A stretch of DNA of 64,000 bases. It comes from Novosphingobium sp. 9. Lineage in GTDB: Bacteria; Pseudomonadota; Alphaproteobacteria; Sphingomonadales; Sphingomonadaceae. This document shows positions 29,178 to 39,169 of the stretch, piece by piece. Where the stretch lies: positions 2,604,501 through 2,668,500 of the forward strand of contig NZ_CP022707.1 in the NCBI RefSeq assembly GCF_025340265.1, written 5' to 3'. The position numbers were made by a program, and so were the translations under genes. Positions within the stretch are counted from its first letter, which is position 1. Each line of letters starts with the position of its first letter. Under the pieces are notes generated by a model. The model was given only the letters and a program-made list of their open reading frames with translations, searched no databases and was not told where the DNA came from.

Positions 29178-29894
29178 ATGAGCTGGACCGACGAGCGAAT
29201 CGAGAAGCTGACGAAGATGTGGGAAGGCGGCTCGACCGCCAGCCAGATTGCTGACGAGCTGGGCGGCGTGAGCCGCAACGCGGTGATCGGCAAGGCGCAT
29301 CGCCTCGGCCTCAAGGCGCGCCCCTCCCCGGTCAAGGCGAACGAGAAGCCGGCAAAGCCTGCCTCCAGCGCGCCCGCCGCGCCGAAGAAGGCCAAGCCCG
29401 CAGAGGCGCCGGAGCCCGCTCCGCGCCCCGTGGCGGCAGCGCCGCAGCCCGCGCCTGCAGCCCCCGTCGCGCCCCGCCCGGCGCCGAGCCCCGCACCCCG
29501 CGCCGCAGAGCCCGCGCCTGCCGCTTCGGCGGATGGCGCTCCGACCCCTGCGCCGCAGCCGCGCATCGTCTCAGTCGGCCCCGGCGGCTTCCTGCGTCAG
29601 GGCCCAGGCGACCAGCAGCAGCCGATCCCGCCCGCGCCACCGCGCCGTCTGGTGCCCGCCAAGCCGAGCGCCGAGATTGCCGACAAGACCAGCCTGCTCG
29701 ACCTCAGCGACCGTATCTGCCGCTGGCCGATGGGCCATCCCGGCGAGCCGGACTTCCACTTCTGCGGCGACAAGGTGAACCCCGGTTTCCCCTATTGCGT
29801 CGAGCACTGCGGCCGCGCCTATCAGGCACAGCTGCCGCGCGGTTCGCGCCGCCCCCCGCCGCCGCTGCCGTTCGGCGGTCCGCGCGTGCGCTGA
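29178..29894 (+). CDS. gcrA: GcrA cell-cycle regulator
   Basis: The 238-residue protein has the GcrA N-terminus MSWTDERIEKLTKMWEGGSTASQIADELGGVSRNAVIGKAHRLGL, a helix-turn-helix that binds m6A-marked GANTC promoters with sigma-70. The C-terminal domain is 'ICRWPMGHPGEPDFHFCGDKVNPGFPYCVEHCGRAYQ', with conserved cysteines for sigma-region contact. Between them lies a Pro/Ala-rich linker of about 110 residues, longer than in Caulobacter GcrA (about 173 residues in total). The gene is monocistronic, followed by a terminator. Together with SciP it places the CtrA/GcrA circuit in this genome. Confidence 0.95.
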   Translation: MSWTDERIEKLTKMWEGGSTASQIADELGGVSRNAVIGKAHRLGLKARPSPVKANEKPAKPASSAPAAPKKAKPAEAPEPAPRPVAAAPQPAPAAPVAPRPAPSPAPRAAEPAPAASADGAPTPAPQPRIVSVGPGGFLRQGPGDQQQPIPPAPPRRLVPAKPSAEIADKTSLLDLSDRICRWPMGHPGEPDFHFCGDKVNPGFPYCVEHCGRAYQAQLPRGSRRPPPPLPFGGPRVR

Positions 29895-29922
29895 TCGGCT
29901 GATCCACACAACAGACATCAAG

Positions 29923-29955
29923 CGGCGCTCGCACTTCGGTGCGGGCGCCGTTTTT
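29923..29955 (+). terminator. Intrinsic terminator of gcrA
   Basis: The arms CGGCGCTCGCAC and GTGCGGGCGCCG (one G-U pair) surround a TTCG tetraloop and are followed by five T. It lies 28 bases after the gcrA stop. Confidence 0.92.
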
Positions 29956-30021
29956 GTGGGCGTACCGAAGTTCACTGCCTGCGGGCTCGACAATCGATGC
30001 GGCGTGCCTAGGATGGCCGCC

Positions 30022-30740
30022 ATGTCGCATCACCTGTTCAGCCGCCTTCCCGCCCTCGCTCTTGTCGCGAGCCCCCTTGTCGCGAGTGTGCTGGCGCTCA
30101 CCACCCCAGCCCTCGCGCAGGATGCCACCCCGCCCCTGCCCCGACGGCAACGCCCGCACCTGCTCCCGCTGCCGAGCCGATCAGCTATGCCTACGTCACG
30201 CTGACCACCAGCCTTGGCAAGATCGTGCTGGCGCTCGACCGGACGCACGCACCGCTGACCACCGCGAACTTCCTCAAGTATGTCGACAGCAAGCGGATGG
30301 ACGGCGCGCTGTTCTACCGCGCGATGCATTTCGACACGGCGCCGAACGAAGGCCTGCTCCAGGGCGGTATCCGCGATGCTTCCAAACTGCTGCCGCCGGT
30401 TGCCCACGAACCGACCAGCAAGACCGGCCTCCTGAACAAGGAAGGCACCGTCTCGATGGCACGCTTTGCACCGGGCACGGCCACCTCGGACTTCCTGATC
30501 CTGATGTCGGACATGCCCTCGCTCGATGCCGCGCCGGGCAACGACGGCAAGGAGCCGGGCGCCGGCTTCGCCGCCTTCGGCCATGTCGTCTCCGGCATGG
30601 ACGTGGCGCGCACGATCTGGAACGGCCAGCGCTCGGCCACGAAGGGCGAAGGCGTGATGAAGGGCCAGATGCTGGAGAACGAGGTGAAGATCATCTCGGC
30701 CCGCCGCACACCTGCACCCGCCCCTGCACCTGCGCCCTAA
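30022..30740 (+). CDS. Cyclophilin-type peptidyl-prolyl isomerase, periplasmic (frameshifted in this sequence)
   Basis: The protein has a signal peptide (MSHHLFSRLP ... TTPALAQ) followed in the next frame by a cyclophilin domain: 'LTTSLGKIVLALDRTHAPLTTANFLKYVD', 'LFYRAMH', 'GTVSMARFAPGTATSDFLIL' and 'GHVVSGMDVARTIW', ending in a Pro/Ala tail. Restoring one C in the C4 run at 30128-30131 joins the frames through an Ala/Pro/Thr linker (DATPAPAPTATPAPAPAAEP). It would assist folding of exported proteins. The active-site Arg is present (FYRAMH). The start is 30022, or possibly 30013. Confidence 0.88.
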
Positions 30741-30929
30741 GACAAGGTTAATGGCCCCGGCTGCTCATCGGCTTGCCCTCGCAGATCATCCCGCCACCGG
30801 CACGCCCTGACGACCACACGATCTCGCGGCTGAGGCTCGTCTTGTCTCGCTCGCGGGAACCTCTTAGCGCTTTGTTCATTGGTGAACGTAAGTCGCAATT
30901 ATGCGCGACATCAATGGAAGGGGAAGTTC

Positions 30930-31334
30930 ATGAAGACTCTCGGACTTATCGGCAGCATTCTGGCAGGTGCGGCACTGGTCGCATCGCCGGTCTATGCGCA
31001 GGCCTGGAACCAGGGCGGTCACGACCGCGACCACGGCAGCCACAATGATCGCCAGTGGCGCGGTGATGACAAGAACTGGAATCCTTCGGACAGCTACCGC
31101 AAGGGTAACTACAAGGAGCGCCGTCTGGGCCGCAACGACCGCATCTATCGCGGCCGTGATGGTCGCGCCTACTGCCGCCGCTCGGACGGCACGACCGGCC
31201 TTGTGGTTGGCGCGCTGGGCGGTGCGGCACTCGGCAACCTCGTTGGCGGCGACACGCTCGGCACGCTGGCAGGCGGCGTCGGCGGCGCGCTGATCGGTCG
31301 CTCGATCGATCGCGGCAACGTGAAGTGCCGTTGA
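30930..31334 (+). CDS. Secreted glycine-zipper protein
   Basis: The protein has about 134 residues. It has a signal peptide (MKTLGLIGSILAGAALVASPVYAQ), a central His/Asp/Arg/Asn-rich hydrophilic region (residues 25-80), and a C-terminal glycine zipper (GALGGAALGNLVGGDTLG and GGVGGALIGRSID) of the Gly-zipper_2 (17 kDa antigen/RcnB-related) type, ending in Cys-Arg. The zipper suggests membrane association or oligomerisation in the periplasm or outer membrane. AAGGGGAAG precedes the ATG at 30930; the 17 residues before it in frame are not likely to be used. Confidence 0.85.
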   Translation: MKTLGLIGSILAGAALVASPVYAQAWNQGGHDRDHGSHNDRQWRGDDKNWNPSDSYRKGNYKERRLGRNDRIYRGRDGRAYCRRSDGTTGLVVGALGGAALGNLVGGDTLGTLAGGVGGALIGRSIDRGNVKCR

Positions 31335-31393
31335 TCGGCTGATACCGGTTTTTCCGGGCCTTTCCGCTGCGGAAGGCGCCGGAAGCGGCACAG

Positions 31394-31431
31394 AAAAAGG
31401 CCCGCGAGGACGATCCTCGCGGGCCTTTTTT
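31394..31431. terminator. Strong bidirectional terminator
   Basis: Seventeen-base perfect arms (AAAAAGGCCCGCGAGGA / TCCTCGCGGGCCTTTTT) enclose a three-base loop. It separates the glycine-zipper gene from the convergent pnp gene and can act both ways. Confidence 0.95.
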
Positions 31432-31490
31432 CATGGCTTCAACCGAACCAACCGGGCTGGCCTCGTGTAGAAACCAGCCCAGCCATGGGA

Positions 31491-33779
31491 TCAGTCTTCC
31501 TTGAGGAACGCCGGCATGTGGCTCGGGTCGCCGCCTTCGCGGTCGCGACGCGGGCCACGGTCGTTGCGGTCGCCACGGGGACGACGGCGATCACCGCCGC
31601 GATCGCCACCACGGTCGTTGCGGTCGCCACGGCCTTCACCGCGCGGCTCGCGAGGCGCCTTGGGCGGACGGGTGTCCTCCAGCTCGGCACCGGTCTCCTG
31701 ATCGACGACGCGCATCGACAGGCGTACCTTGCCGCGCGGGTCGATCTCGAGGACCTTGACCTTCACTTCCTGACCTTCCGACACGACGTCGGTCGGCTTC
31801 TCGACGCGCTCGTTCTTCATTTCGGAGACGTGGACGAGGCCGTCCTTGCCGCCCATGAAGTTCACGAAGGCACCGAAGTCGACGATGTTGACGACCTTGC
31901 CGTTGTAGATCTTGCCGACTTCCGCTTCCTCGACGATGCCGAGAATCCACTTCTTGGCGGCCTCGATCTGCGTGGTGTCCGAGGACGAGATCTTGATCAC
32001 GCCTTCGTCATCGATGTCGACCTTGGCGCCGGTTTCGGCGACGATCTCGCGGATCACCTTGCCGCCGGTGCCGATGACTTCGCGGATCTTCGACTTGTCG
32101 ATCTGGATCGTCTCGATGCGCGGGGCATGAGCCGACAACTCGGTGCGCGAGGCGCCCAGAGCCTTGGTCATCTCACCCAGGATGTGCGCGCGACCGGCCT
32201 TGGCCTGCTCCAGCGCCTTACCCATGATCTCGCGCGTGATGCCCGCGATCTTGATGTCCATCTGCATCGTGGTGATGCCGGCCTCGGTGCCTGCGACCTT
32301 GAAGTCCATGTCGCCGAGGTGATCCTCGTCGCCCAGGATGTCCGACAGGACCGCGAAGTCCTTGCCTTCCAGGATCAGGCCCATGGCGATGCCCGAAACC
32401 GGACGGGCCAGCGGCACGCCGGCGTCCATCATCGAGAGCGAACCACCGCAGACGGTGGCCATCGACGAGGAACCGTTCGACTCGGTGATGTCCGAGAGAA
32501 CGCGGATCGTGTAGGGGAAGTCTTCCTTCGAAGGCAGCACCGGGTGCAGCGCGCGCCATGCCAGCTTGCCGTGGCCGACTTCGCGGCGGCCCGGCGCACC
32601 GAAGCGGCCCACTTCGCCGACCGAGTAGGGCGGGAAGTTGTAGTGCAGCATGAACGACGAGTACGACAGGCCTTCGAGGCCGTCGATCATCTGCTCGGCG
32701 TCCTTGGTACCGAGCGTGGTGGTGCAGATCGCCTGCGTTTCACCGCGGGTGAACAGCGCCGAACCGTGGGTGCGCGGCAGGAAGCCGACCATCGATTCGA
32801 TCGGGCGGACCTGCTCCAGCGTGCGGCCGTCGATGCGCTTGCCGTCCTTGAGGATGGCGGTGCGAACGATTTCCGCTTCCAGCTTCTTCATGGTCTTGAT
32901 GGCGACCATCTGCGTCTGCGGCGTCTCGTCGCCGAAGGCTTCCTTGGCCTTGGCGCGCGCAACGTTCAGCGCGGCCGAGCGGGCCGACTTGTCGGTCAGC
33001 TTGTAGGCAGCGGCAACGTCCTTGCCGACGGCCTTCTTGAGCTTCGCCTTGATGTCGGCGGTGTTGTCCGACAGGTCGATTTCCCAGGGGTCCTTGGCGG
33101 CCTGCTCGGCGAGGTCGATGATGAGGTTCACGACCTTCTTGCACTCATCATGCGCGAACACGACGGCGCCCAGCATCTCTTCCTCGGTCAGCTCCTTGGC
33201 TTCCGATTCGACCATCATCACGGCATCGCCGGTAGCGGCGACGACGAGGTCGAGACGGCCGTTTTCCAGAGCTGCCGACTGCTTCGGGTTCAGCGTGTAT
33301 TCGCCATCGACGAAGCCGACGCGCGCGGCACCGATCGGGCCCATGAAAGGCACGCCCGAGATGGTCAGCGCAGCCGAAGCGGCGATCATCGCAACGATGT
33401 CGGCCTCGGTCTCGCCGTCAAAGCTCAGCACCTGAGCGATGACGTTGATCTCGTTGTAGAAACCTTCGGGGAACAGCGGACGGACCGGACGGTCGATCAG
33501 GCGGCTGGTCAGCGTTTCCTTTTCGGTCGCACCGCGCTCGCGCTTGAAGAAGCCGCCGGGGATGCGGCCTGCCGAGGAGAACTTTTCCTGGTAGTGCACG
33601 GTCAGCGGGAAGAAGTCCTGGCCTTCCTTCACCGACTTGGCGGCCGTAACGGCGCAAAGCACAACGGTTTCGCCATAAGTGGCGAGGACGGCACCGTCCG
33701 CCTGGCGGGCGATGCGGCCGGTTTCGAGAGTGAGCGTCTTGCCGCCCCACTCCATCGATACGGTCTTGACGTCGAACAT
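31491..33779 (-). CDS. pnp: Polynucleotide phosphorylase (PNPase)
   Basis: The 762-residue phosphorolytic 3'-5' exoribonuclease has two RNase PH-like domains (about residues 1-220 and 310-540), the GSGG-like catalytic segment '[25 protein letters not shown]', a KH domain ('[32 protein letters not shown]', about residues 560-610), an S1 domain ('[31 protein letters not shown]'), and an Arg/Gly/Asp-rich disordered tail ([13 protein letters not shown]) that probably contacts RNase E. It lies downstream of rpsO as in most proteobacteria. The 213-base leader between rpsO and pnp contains short GGGGATAC repeats and could be an autoregulatory region. Confidence 0.98.
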   Translation of the reverse strand: MFDVKTVSMEWGGKTLTLETGRIARQADGAVLATYGETVVLCAVTAAKSVKEGQDFFPLTVHYQEKFSSAGRIPGGFFKRERGATEKETLTSRLIDRPVRPLFPEGFYNEINVIAQVLSFDGETEADIVAMIAASAALTISGVPFMGPIGAARVGFVDGEYTLNPKQSAALENGRLDLVVAATGDAVMMVESEAKELTEEEMLGAVVFAHDECKKVVNLIIDLAEQAAKDPWEIDLSDNTADIKAKLKKAVGKDVAAAYKLTDKSARSAALNVARAKAKEAFGDETPQTQMVAIKTMKKLEAEIVRTAILKDGKRIDGRTLEQVRPIESMVGFLPRTHGSALFTRGETQAICTTTLGTKDAEQMIDGLEGLSYSSFMLHYNFPPYSVGEVGRFGAPGRREVGHGKLAWRALHPVLPSKEDFPYTIRVLSDITESNGSSSMATVCGGSLSMMDAGVPLARPVSGIAMGLILEGKDFAVLSDILGDEDHLGDMDFKVAGTEAGITTMQMDIKIAGITREIMGKALEQAKAGRAHILGEMTKALGASRTELSAHAPRIETIQIDKSKIREVIGTGGKVIREIVAETGAKVDIDDEGVIKISSSDTTQIEAAKKWILGIVEEAEVGKIYNGKVVNIVDFGAFVNFMGGKDGLVHVSEMKNERVEKPTDVVSEGQEVKVKVLEIDPRGKVRLSMRVVDQETGAELEDTRPPKAPREPRGEGRGDRNDRGGDRGGDRRRPRGDRNDRGPRRDREGGDPSHMPAFLKED

Positions 33780-33992
33780 GAGAATTTCCTTTTCCCACAG
33801 GCCCTATTGCCCGCGGGGATCGCTTGCCGGGGATACCGTCCCGGTCCGGTCGGAAGCCTTGTGGCCTCCCGGTCCCCCGCCGGATTGCGGGGATACCCTT
33901 GATAAACTTTTCAGGCCCGGCGCGATCCGCTGGCGGATTACGCGGGGCCCACATGCAAGAAGCGGCCCGCTAGGGGCCGCCTCCGCTCAGGT

Positions 33993-34262
33993 TTACTTGC
34001 GCAGACCCAGCTTCTGGATGAGGGCGTTGTAGCGCGCCACGTCCTTCTTCTTGAGGTAGTCAAGCAGCGAGCGGCGCTTGTTGACCATAGCCAGCAGACC
34101 GCGACGCGAGTGGTTATCCTTGTGGTGCGACTTGAAGTGCTCGGTCAGGTTGACGATACGCTCGGTGAGGATCGCGACCTGAACTTCCGGGCTGCCCGTG
34201 TCGCCAGCGACGCGTGCGTTGTCCGTGATGATTTCCGACTTCTTCTCGGCGGTAACCGACAT
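33993..34262 (-). CDS. rpsO: 30S ribosomal protein S15
   Basis: The 89-residue protein has the S15 signature '[53 protein letters not shown]'. It binds 16S rRNA helices 20-22. It lies four bases downstream of the truB stop on the same strand and upstream of pnp. A GC-rich inverted repeat (GCGGCCC/GGGCCGC) directly follows its stop, near 33962-33980, and may attenuate readthrough into pnp. Confidence 0.98.
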   Translation of the reverse strand: MSVTAEKKSEIITDNARVAGDTGSPEVQVAILTERIVNLTEHFKSHHKDNHSRRGLLAMVNKRRSLLDYLKKKDVARYNALIQKLGLRK

Positions 34263-34266
34263 AATA

Positions 34267-35169
34267 CTACTCCGCGACATCCGTGAGATTGAAACCGCGA
34301 ACGACGCGGGCGTCTCCGCCCGTAAGCTCCACCAGAGCAAGGGGGACATGCCCCACACGCGCCCAGTGCAACCCATCTTCGCAAGCCATTCCGGTCAGAA
34401 CGCGGCCCTGTCGGACCGCCCTTGCCTGCTCCGGATCGAGGTCGATGGCCGGGATGTCGTCCAGCCCCGCCTCCAGCGGCAAGAGTACCTGTTCAAGGGG
34501 CGCGCCTTGGCCGATTTCGTTGAGTTTGTCCAGCGAAATCGCCTGTGACAGGTCGAACGGCCCCGCCTTCACACGGCGCAGCATCGTCACTTGACCGACG
34601 CTGCCGACCGCCCGCGCGATGTCGCGGGCCAGACTGCGGATATAGGTGCCCTTGGACACTTCCGCCAGCAGGGTCGCGTCGTTTTCGGCATCGAAATCGA
34701 GTAATTCCAGCGCGTGGATCGTCACCTCGCGCGACTTCATCTCCACCTCGACACCCGCGCGGGCAAGATCGTAGGCGCGCTCGCCGTCGATCTTGAGCGC
34801 GGAATAGACCGGCGGTACCTGCGAAATCGGGCCGGTGAACTGCGCCAGCACCGCCTCGACCTCGGCGCGGGTGGGCCGCACATCGCTGGTCGCCACCACC
34901 TCGCCCTCAAGATCGAGCGTCGCGGTCTCGGTGCCGAAGCGTACGGTGAAGTGATAGACCTTGTCCGAATCGAGCATGCGCCCGGTCAGCTTGGTCGCCT
35001 CACCCAGCGCAATCGGCAGCACCCCGGTCGCCAGCGGATCGAGCGTGCCGCCATGGCCGACCTTGACCTTGCCGAAGCCGCCGCTGCGCAAGTTGCGCTT
35101 CACCGCCGCTACACCCTGTGTCGAGCCCAGTTCGAGCGGCTTGTCGAGAATGATCCAGCCGTGCGGCAT
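34267..35169 (-). CDS. truB: tRNA pseudouridine(55) synthase TruB
   Basis: The protein has 300 residues. The catalytic aspartate lies in [19 protein letters not shown] (about residue 40), and '[21 protein letters not shown]' and '[16 protein letters not shown]' are TruB motifs. It makes pseudouridine 55 in the T-loop of tRNAs. The start at 35169 overlaps the stop of the DUF2239 gene (TGATG), so it is translationally coupled; a longer frame to 35448 is an overlap artefact. Confidence 0.96.
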   Translation of the reverse strand: MPHGWIILDKPLELGSTQGVAAVKRNLRSGGFGKVKVGHGGTLDPLATGVLPIALGEATKLTGRMLDSDKVYHFTVRFGTETATLDLEGEVVATSDVRPTRAEVEAVLAQFTGPISQVPPVYSALKIDGERAYDLARAGVEVEMKSREVTIHALELLDFDAENDATLLAEVSKGTYIRSLARDIARAVGSVGQVTMLRRVKAGPFDLSQAISLDKLNEIGQGAPLEQVLLPLEAGLDDIPAIDLDPEQARAVRQGRVLTGMACEDGLHWARVGHVPLALVELTGGDARVVRGFNLTDVAE

Positions 35170-35678
35170 CACGCAGCGCCCCCGTCTGCGGGCCATGCCA
35201 GCAAGCGGGCGTGATCCGCCACCGCGCGCGGCCACAGCATCGAAAGCGCGTCGAAATTCTCGCGATCGCCTGCATAGAGCGCGCGCACCGCTTCCTCGTA
35301 GCCGGGGCGGTCTCCCGCCATCACCGTCAGGAAGCGGCAGGCCGCATCTCGGCACTCGGCGGGCGAGCGGCCTTCGCGCCGTGCCGCCTCGACCAGCTTG
35401 CGCAGCGTCACCGAGGCGCCGCCGGGCTGCGCCGCCAGCCACTCCCAATGGCGCGGCAGCAGCGTGACCTCGCGCGCCTCGACACCCAGCGCCGGGCGAC
35501 CGCGCGGCCGCGTGACCGGCGCCGGATCGAAATCGAGATCGACCTGCCGCCCACTCTCGTCATCGAACGCCAGCAGATCGCTGCTGCGCGCCAGTTCGAG
35601 CTTGCGCACGGAATCGACGAACGAACGCGGATCGCCGCGCGCGATGACCTCGTCCTTGTAGAATACGGTGACAGACAT
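35169..35678 (-). CDS. DUF2239 family protein
   Basis: The protein has about 169 residues and matches the DUF2239 pattern: 'VTVFYKDEVIARGDPRSFVDSVRKL', 'LLAFDDESGRQVDLDFDPAP', 'GRPALGVEAREVTLLPRHWEWLAAQPGGASVTLRKLVEAAR' and 'AACRFLTVMAGDRPGYEEAVRALYAGD'. The domain is annotated as of unknown function. GGAGG precedes the ATG at 35678. An 11-base inverted repeat lies 26 bases upstream of the start, so it likely has its own regulated promoter. It is coupled to truB. Confidence 0.88.
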   Translation of the reverse strand: MSVTVFYKDEVIARGDPRSFVDSVRKLELARSSDLLAFDDESGRQVDLDFDPAPVTRPRGRPALGVEAREVTLLPRHWEWLAAQPGGASVTLRKLVEAARREGRSPAECRDAACRFLTVMAGDRPGYEEAVRALYAGDRENFDALSMLWPRAVADHARLLAWPADGGAA

Positions 35679-35703
35679 GATGAACCTCCAGAGAGGCCCT
35701 ATA

Positions 35704-35740
35704 TTAATCCGGGTTATTGGAGTCAATTCACCCGGATTAA
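35704..35740. promoter_or_regulatory. Inverted-repeat operator candidate upstream of the DUF2239 gene
   Basis: Perfect 11-base arms TTAATCCGGGT (35704-35714) and ACCCGGATTAA (35730-35740) are separated by 15 bases, embedded in an A/T-rich patch that is unusual for this genome. The dyad lies between the M50 protease stop and the DUF2239 start and is not followed by a T run, so an operator is more likely than a terminator. Centre-to-centre spacing of the arms is about 26 bases, two to three helix turns. Confidence 0.7.
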
Positions 35741-35745
35741 ATTAA

Positions 35746-36444
35746 TCAGGCGCCCGCGATGTCGTGAGCAAGACCAAAGAGCACGCCTTGTGACCACAGC
35801 ACCGGCGGTGCCACCACCCGGTCGACGATCCCCAGATGCGGGAAGGCCATCGGCAGCGCCACCAGCAGGATCAGCAAGAGCGGCAGGCTGTAGCGCCGCA
35901 ACCGGCGATAGGGCCTCGCCAGCGAGGCGGGCAGCACGCCCTCGACGATGTGCGAGCCATCGAACGGCGGGATCGGCAACAGGTTGAACAGCGCAAGAAA
36001 GATATTCAGGCGGATGAAATTGAACAGGTTCATCACCCAGAACGTCAGCGCCAGACCGCCCTGCGCGCCCGCGGCGAACCGTATCGTCAGCCCCAGCAGG
36101 ATCGTGCCGACTAAGGCCAGCATCACGTTGGTCAGCGGTCCGGCGGCGGCCACCACCATCATGCCGAGGCGCGGATTGCGCAGCCGCCACTTGTCCACCG
36201 GCACCGGCTTGGCCCAGCCGAACACCGGCGCGCCGGTCAGCGCGAGCATCCCCGGCAGGATCACCGTGCCGAAGGGATCGACATGGCGAAACGGATTGAG
36301 GCTGAGGCGGCGCATCTCCTTTGCGGTCGGATCGCCAAGCGCCAGCGCGGTCCAGCCGTGGGCCACCTCGTGAAAGACGATGGCGAGGATAAGCGGAAGG
36401 ATGAGCGCTGCGGCCTGCAGCCAGGTGTCGGTCATGGCGTCCAT
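35746..36444 (-). CDS. M50 site-2 protease family membrane metalloprotease
   Basis: The 232-residue protein has several membrane helices, the zinc motif HEVAH in 'LILAIVFHEVAHGWTALALGD' (about residues 25-29) and the second motif 'LFNLLPIPPFDGSHIVEG' (the N/L-PxPPxDG motif with the third zinc ligand Asp). It matches the minimal S2P group that lacks a PDZ domain. Such proteases cleave membrane-embedded substrates, but no anti-sigma factor is adjacent to suggest a target. There are two possible starts, 36444 and 36435. Confidence 0.92.
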   Translation of the reverse strand: MDAMTDTWLQAAALILPLILAIVFHEVAHGWTALALGDPTAKEMRRLSLNPFRHVDPFGTVILPGMLALTGAPVFGWAKPVPVDKWRLRNPRLGMMVVAAAGPLTNVMLALVGTILLGLTIRFAAGAQGGLALTFWVMNLFNFIRLNIFLALFNLLPIPPFDGSHIVEGVLPASLARPYRRLRRYSLPLLLILLVALPMAFPHLGIVDRVVAPPVLWSQGVLFGLAHDIAGA

Positions 36445-36488
36445 CTAGGCGCGGGCGACCGCTCCGGCAAGACCGGTGGCTTTGGCGC

Positions 36489-37067
36489 TCAGCCCGCCAT
36501 TTCCTCCACGAAATGGCGGCGGCACAGCGCGACGTAGCGTTCGTTGCCGCCGATCTCGGTCTGCGCGCCCTCGCGCACGGCATGGCCCGCCGCATCGACG
36601 CGCATGTTCATCGTCGCCTTGCGCCCGCAGTGACAGACCGCCTTCAGCTCGACGAGCGCATCCGCAATCCCCAGCAGGACCGCCGCACCGGGAAACAGCT
36701 GCCCCCGGAAATCGGTGCGCAGGCCATAGCACAGCACCGGAATGTCAGCGGCATCGGCGATCCGGGCACATTGCCAGACCTGCGCTTCGGTGAGGAACTG
36801 CGCTTCGTCCACCATAAGGCAGGCGATCGGGCGCTGGCGCACCGCGGCGGTGACTTCGGCCCACAGGTCCGTCTCGGGCTGGAAGGCATTGGCCGCGCTC
36901 TCAAGCCCGATGCGGCTGGCGATGCGCCCGTGCCCTGCCCGGTCGTCGAGCCCGGCGGTCCACAGCATGGTCTCCATCCCGCGCTCGCGGTAGTTGAAGT
37001 CCGCCTGCAACAGGGTCGAGGATTTGCCCGCGTTCATGCTGGCATAGTAGAAATAGAGCTTGGCCAT
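36489..37067 (-). CDS. tdk: Thymidine kinase (type II)
   Basis: The 192-residue enzyme phosphorylates thymidine in the salvage pathway. The P-loop is YYASMNAGKSSTLLQ (residues 7-21), the Walker-B-like segment is LMVDEAQFL, the catalytic/lasso region is 'LCYGLRTDFRGQLFPGA', and a four-Cys/His zinc site is made from CHCG and the C-terminal CRRHF. Normal length and intact. It overlaps no neighbour; the DUF1963 gene is divergent. Confidence 0.96.
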   Translation of the reverse strand: MAKLYFYYASMNAGKSSTLLQADFNYRERGMETMLWTAGLDDRAGHGRIASRIGLESAANAFQPETDLWAEVTAAVRQRPIACLMVDEAQFLTEAQVWQCARIADAADIPVLCYGLRTDFRGQLFPGAAVLLGIADALVELKAVCHCGRKATMNMRVDAAGHAVREGAQTEIGGNERYVALCRRHFVEEMAG

Positions 37068-37134
37068 TGCGCGCGGTGGATAACACCCCTCTTATCGCGC
37101 TGCATCGGGGGTTTGCGACTTTCTCCCCGACGAA

Positions 37135-38789
37135 ATGCAGCTTAGCCTGCAACTCACGATACCGACCACGCCGGACAGGCCGGATGCGTCCGCTATCGGG
37201 GAGCAGGCGTTGAGACGGATCTGGGCGACGATAGCCACTTTCGCGCTGACCGGCGGAGCCACCGCCTGGGTCGCGCTGGCCCCGTTCGCTCATCCCGGCT
37301 CGCCCGCGCCGGTTCGCTGGCTCGACGATCTGGCGGCGCACGCCACCGACAGGCTGGGTCAGGGCAATGCCGTGCTCGCCGCACTGGCGCTGACGATCGT
37401 GCTGACGGCACTGGTCGCGCTCACCGGCTCACGCCGCCTGCGCCACGAAGCCCTACCCCCGCCCGAAGCCTTTGCCGACGCCTTTCACGACATGGCGGCA
37501 GAGGAAGAGCCGCCCGCCCCGGAGCCCGATCTCCCGCCGCCGCCCGCGCCGATCCTGCTGGTCCGCCGCCCGCGCGACCGGGGCCATGACTGGCTGGCCG
37601 AGACCAGCTGGCTCGGCGGACTGCCGCGCCTCGGCCCCGCGCCATGGCCGCGCGGCAGCGACGGGCGCCCGCTGCCCTTTGTCGCGCAGATCGACCTTGC
37701 CGAACTGGCACAGGTCCGCCCCGAGGTGCCCGAGGGAACCGGGCTTCCTGCGCGCGGCTGGCTGGCGTTCTTCCTGGGCAGCGGCGCCGTCGTGGCCGTG
37801 CCGCCGGGCGAGCACGACTTCACCGCGCCGCCCCCGGCCTGCCGCCTGCCTTCGACGAGGGAGGCTTTCCGCTTCCCGCGCGCGCCTCGGTGCTCAGCCG
37901 CCCGGTCTTCCCGTTCTGGCCGGTCGAACAGATCGCGCTGGACCTCACCGGCGGCGATCGCGAAGGTGCGCTCGCCGCTTTCCTCACCGAGCGTTTCGGT
38001 CATTATCCGCGCGCCACCTTCCGCGCAGTCGAGGCCCCGCCCGAGCCGGAGGACGGAAACGGGGGCGGCGAAACTGCGCCCCCTTCCGAACCAGAGGCGC
38101 CGCCGCCGCTGTGGTGGCACGCCGTGCGCAATCTGGCGCGCCGGATCGAGATCGCCGCTGCGCTGGCGCCGCGCCAGCTTGGCCAGCGTGAGGCCCGGCT
38201 CACTGCCGCGCTCGACACGCTCGATGCCATGCACCGCGAACATCGCGGAACGCTGGAGATCGATCAGGCCGAAGACGTCGCCGCCGCTGCCCGCGCCGAT
38301 CTCGACCGCTTCACCGAGCAGGTCGACAGCCTGCCGCACATGGCCACAGCGCTCGCCGAGCTCGTATCGGGGCGCGACGACTGGGAACCGCTGACGCCCG
38401 AGGAAGTCGCGCTGGTCGAGGAAATCCTCGCCGAACTGCACGGCCATTACGGCGATACCGTCTCCACCCAGATCCCGACGGGCATTGCCCAGCTTTCCAC
38501 GCTCAGCCAGCGCGCGATGGTCAGCGGCGACGAAACTGCGCTCGATGCCTTGCCCGACGACACCCTCGCGCGGATCAACACCGAGCACGCGCTGGCAAAC
38601 CTGCACCAGCACCGCATCTTCGCGCTCGACGAGGACGGCAGGCGCGACGTGCTGCTGCTCCAGCTGGGCTACGACGATCTGATGGAATGGCGCTGGAGCG
38701 AAATGGGCGCCTGGCGCTTCCGCATCCCGGCCGAAGCCCTGCGCACGGAACGCTGGGACAAGGCGACGCTGGCGTTCGAGACGGCGTGA
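37135..38789 (+). CDS. DUF1963 (YwqG-like) protein with N-terminal membrane segments, frameshifted in this sequence
   Basis: The product has about 551 residues. Two hydrophobic segments near residues 30-50 and 78-98 are followed by a Pro-rich linker and a DUF1963 domain: 'ETSWLGGLPRLGPAPWPRGSDGRPLPFVAQIDLAELAQV' ... 'LPARGWLAFFLGSG' ... 'LLLQLGYDDLMEWRWSEMGAWRFRIPAEALR'. The frame breaks in the C5 run at 37831-37835; one added C joins 'HDFTAPP' to 'GLPPAFDEGGFPLPARASVLSRPVF'. DUF1963 has no established function. The gene is followed by a small hypothetical protein on the same strand. Confidence 0.85.
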
Positions 38790-38797
38790 GGGCTGGC

Positions 38798-39139
38798 ATG
38801 GCGACAGCTATCGACCGGCTGAATGCCTGCATGGCCGATACTTCGGACGTCTATATCGGCGCCGGTTGGGACGCTGCCAGCTATCTGCGCGACATCGAAC
38901 GGGGGCTTCGCGCGGCCCTTTGCGAGCCTTTCCCGATCCGCGCCGTGGCGATCGAACCCGGCTTTCCCGAAACGGCGGTAGGCGAGACCCTCGACGCGAT
39001 ATGCGTCGCTCACGAGGGTGGATACTGGCTCGGCTATCAGCCCGCGCTCGACAGGTTCGTGTGCTTCTGGGGCGAACATCCGGATCGTCTGGATGCTGCG
39101 GGAATTTTCGGCTCGCCGCTCGGCTGCTGGAGCGCTTGA
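38798..39139 (+). CDS. Hypothetical small protein
   Basis: The 113-residue cytoplasmic protein begins MATAIDRLNACMADTSDVYIGAG. GAGGG lies just before the ATG, nine bases after the upstream DUF1963 stop, so the two are likely co-transcribed. It contains four cysteines and many aromatic residues ('VAHEGGYWLGYQPALDRFVCFWGEHPD') reminiscent of SMI1/KNR4-like or immunity-type small folds, but I cannot assign a family. Confidence 0.7.
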   Translation: MATAIDRLNACMADTSDVYIGAGWDAASYLRDIERGLRAALCEPFPIRAVAIEPGFPETAVGETLDAICVAHEGGYWLGYQPALDRFVCFWGEHPDRLDAAGIFGSPLGCWSA

Positions 39140-39169
39140 CGCGCCGCGTCTCTTCCCTCGATACGCCCC

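Noticed and set aside
30773..31048. A 91-codon plus-strand ORF between the cyclophilin and glycine-zipper genes.
   Set aside because: No ribosome site, no family, and it overlaps the promoter and signal-peptide region of the real gene at 30930.
31485..33902. An 805-codon plus-strand ORF opposite pnp.
   Set aside because: Antisense of PNPase, without ribosome site or domain.
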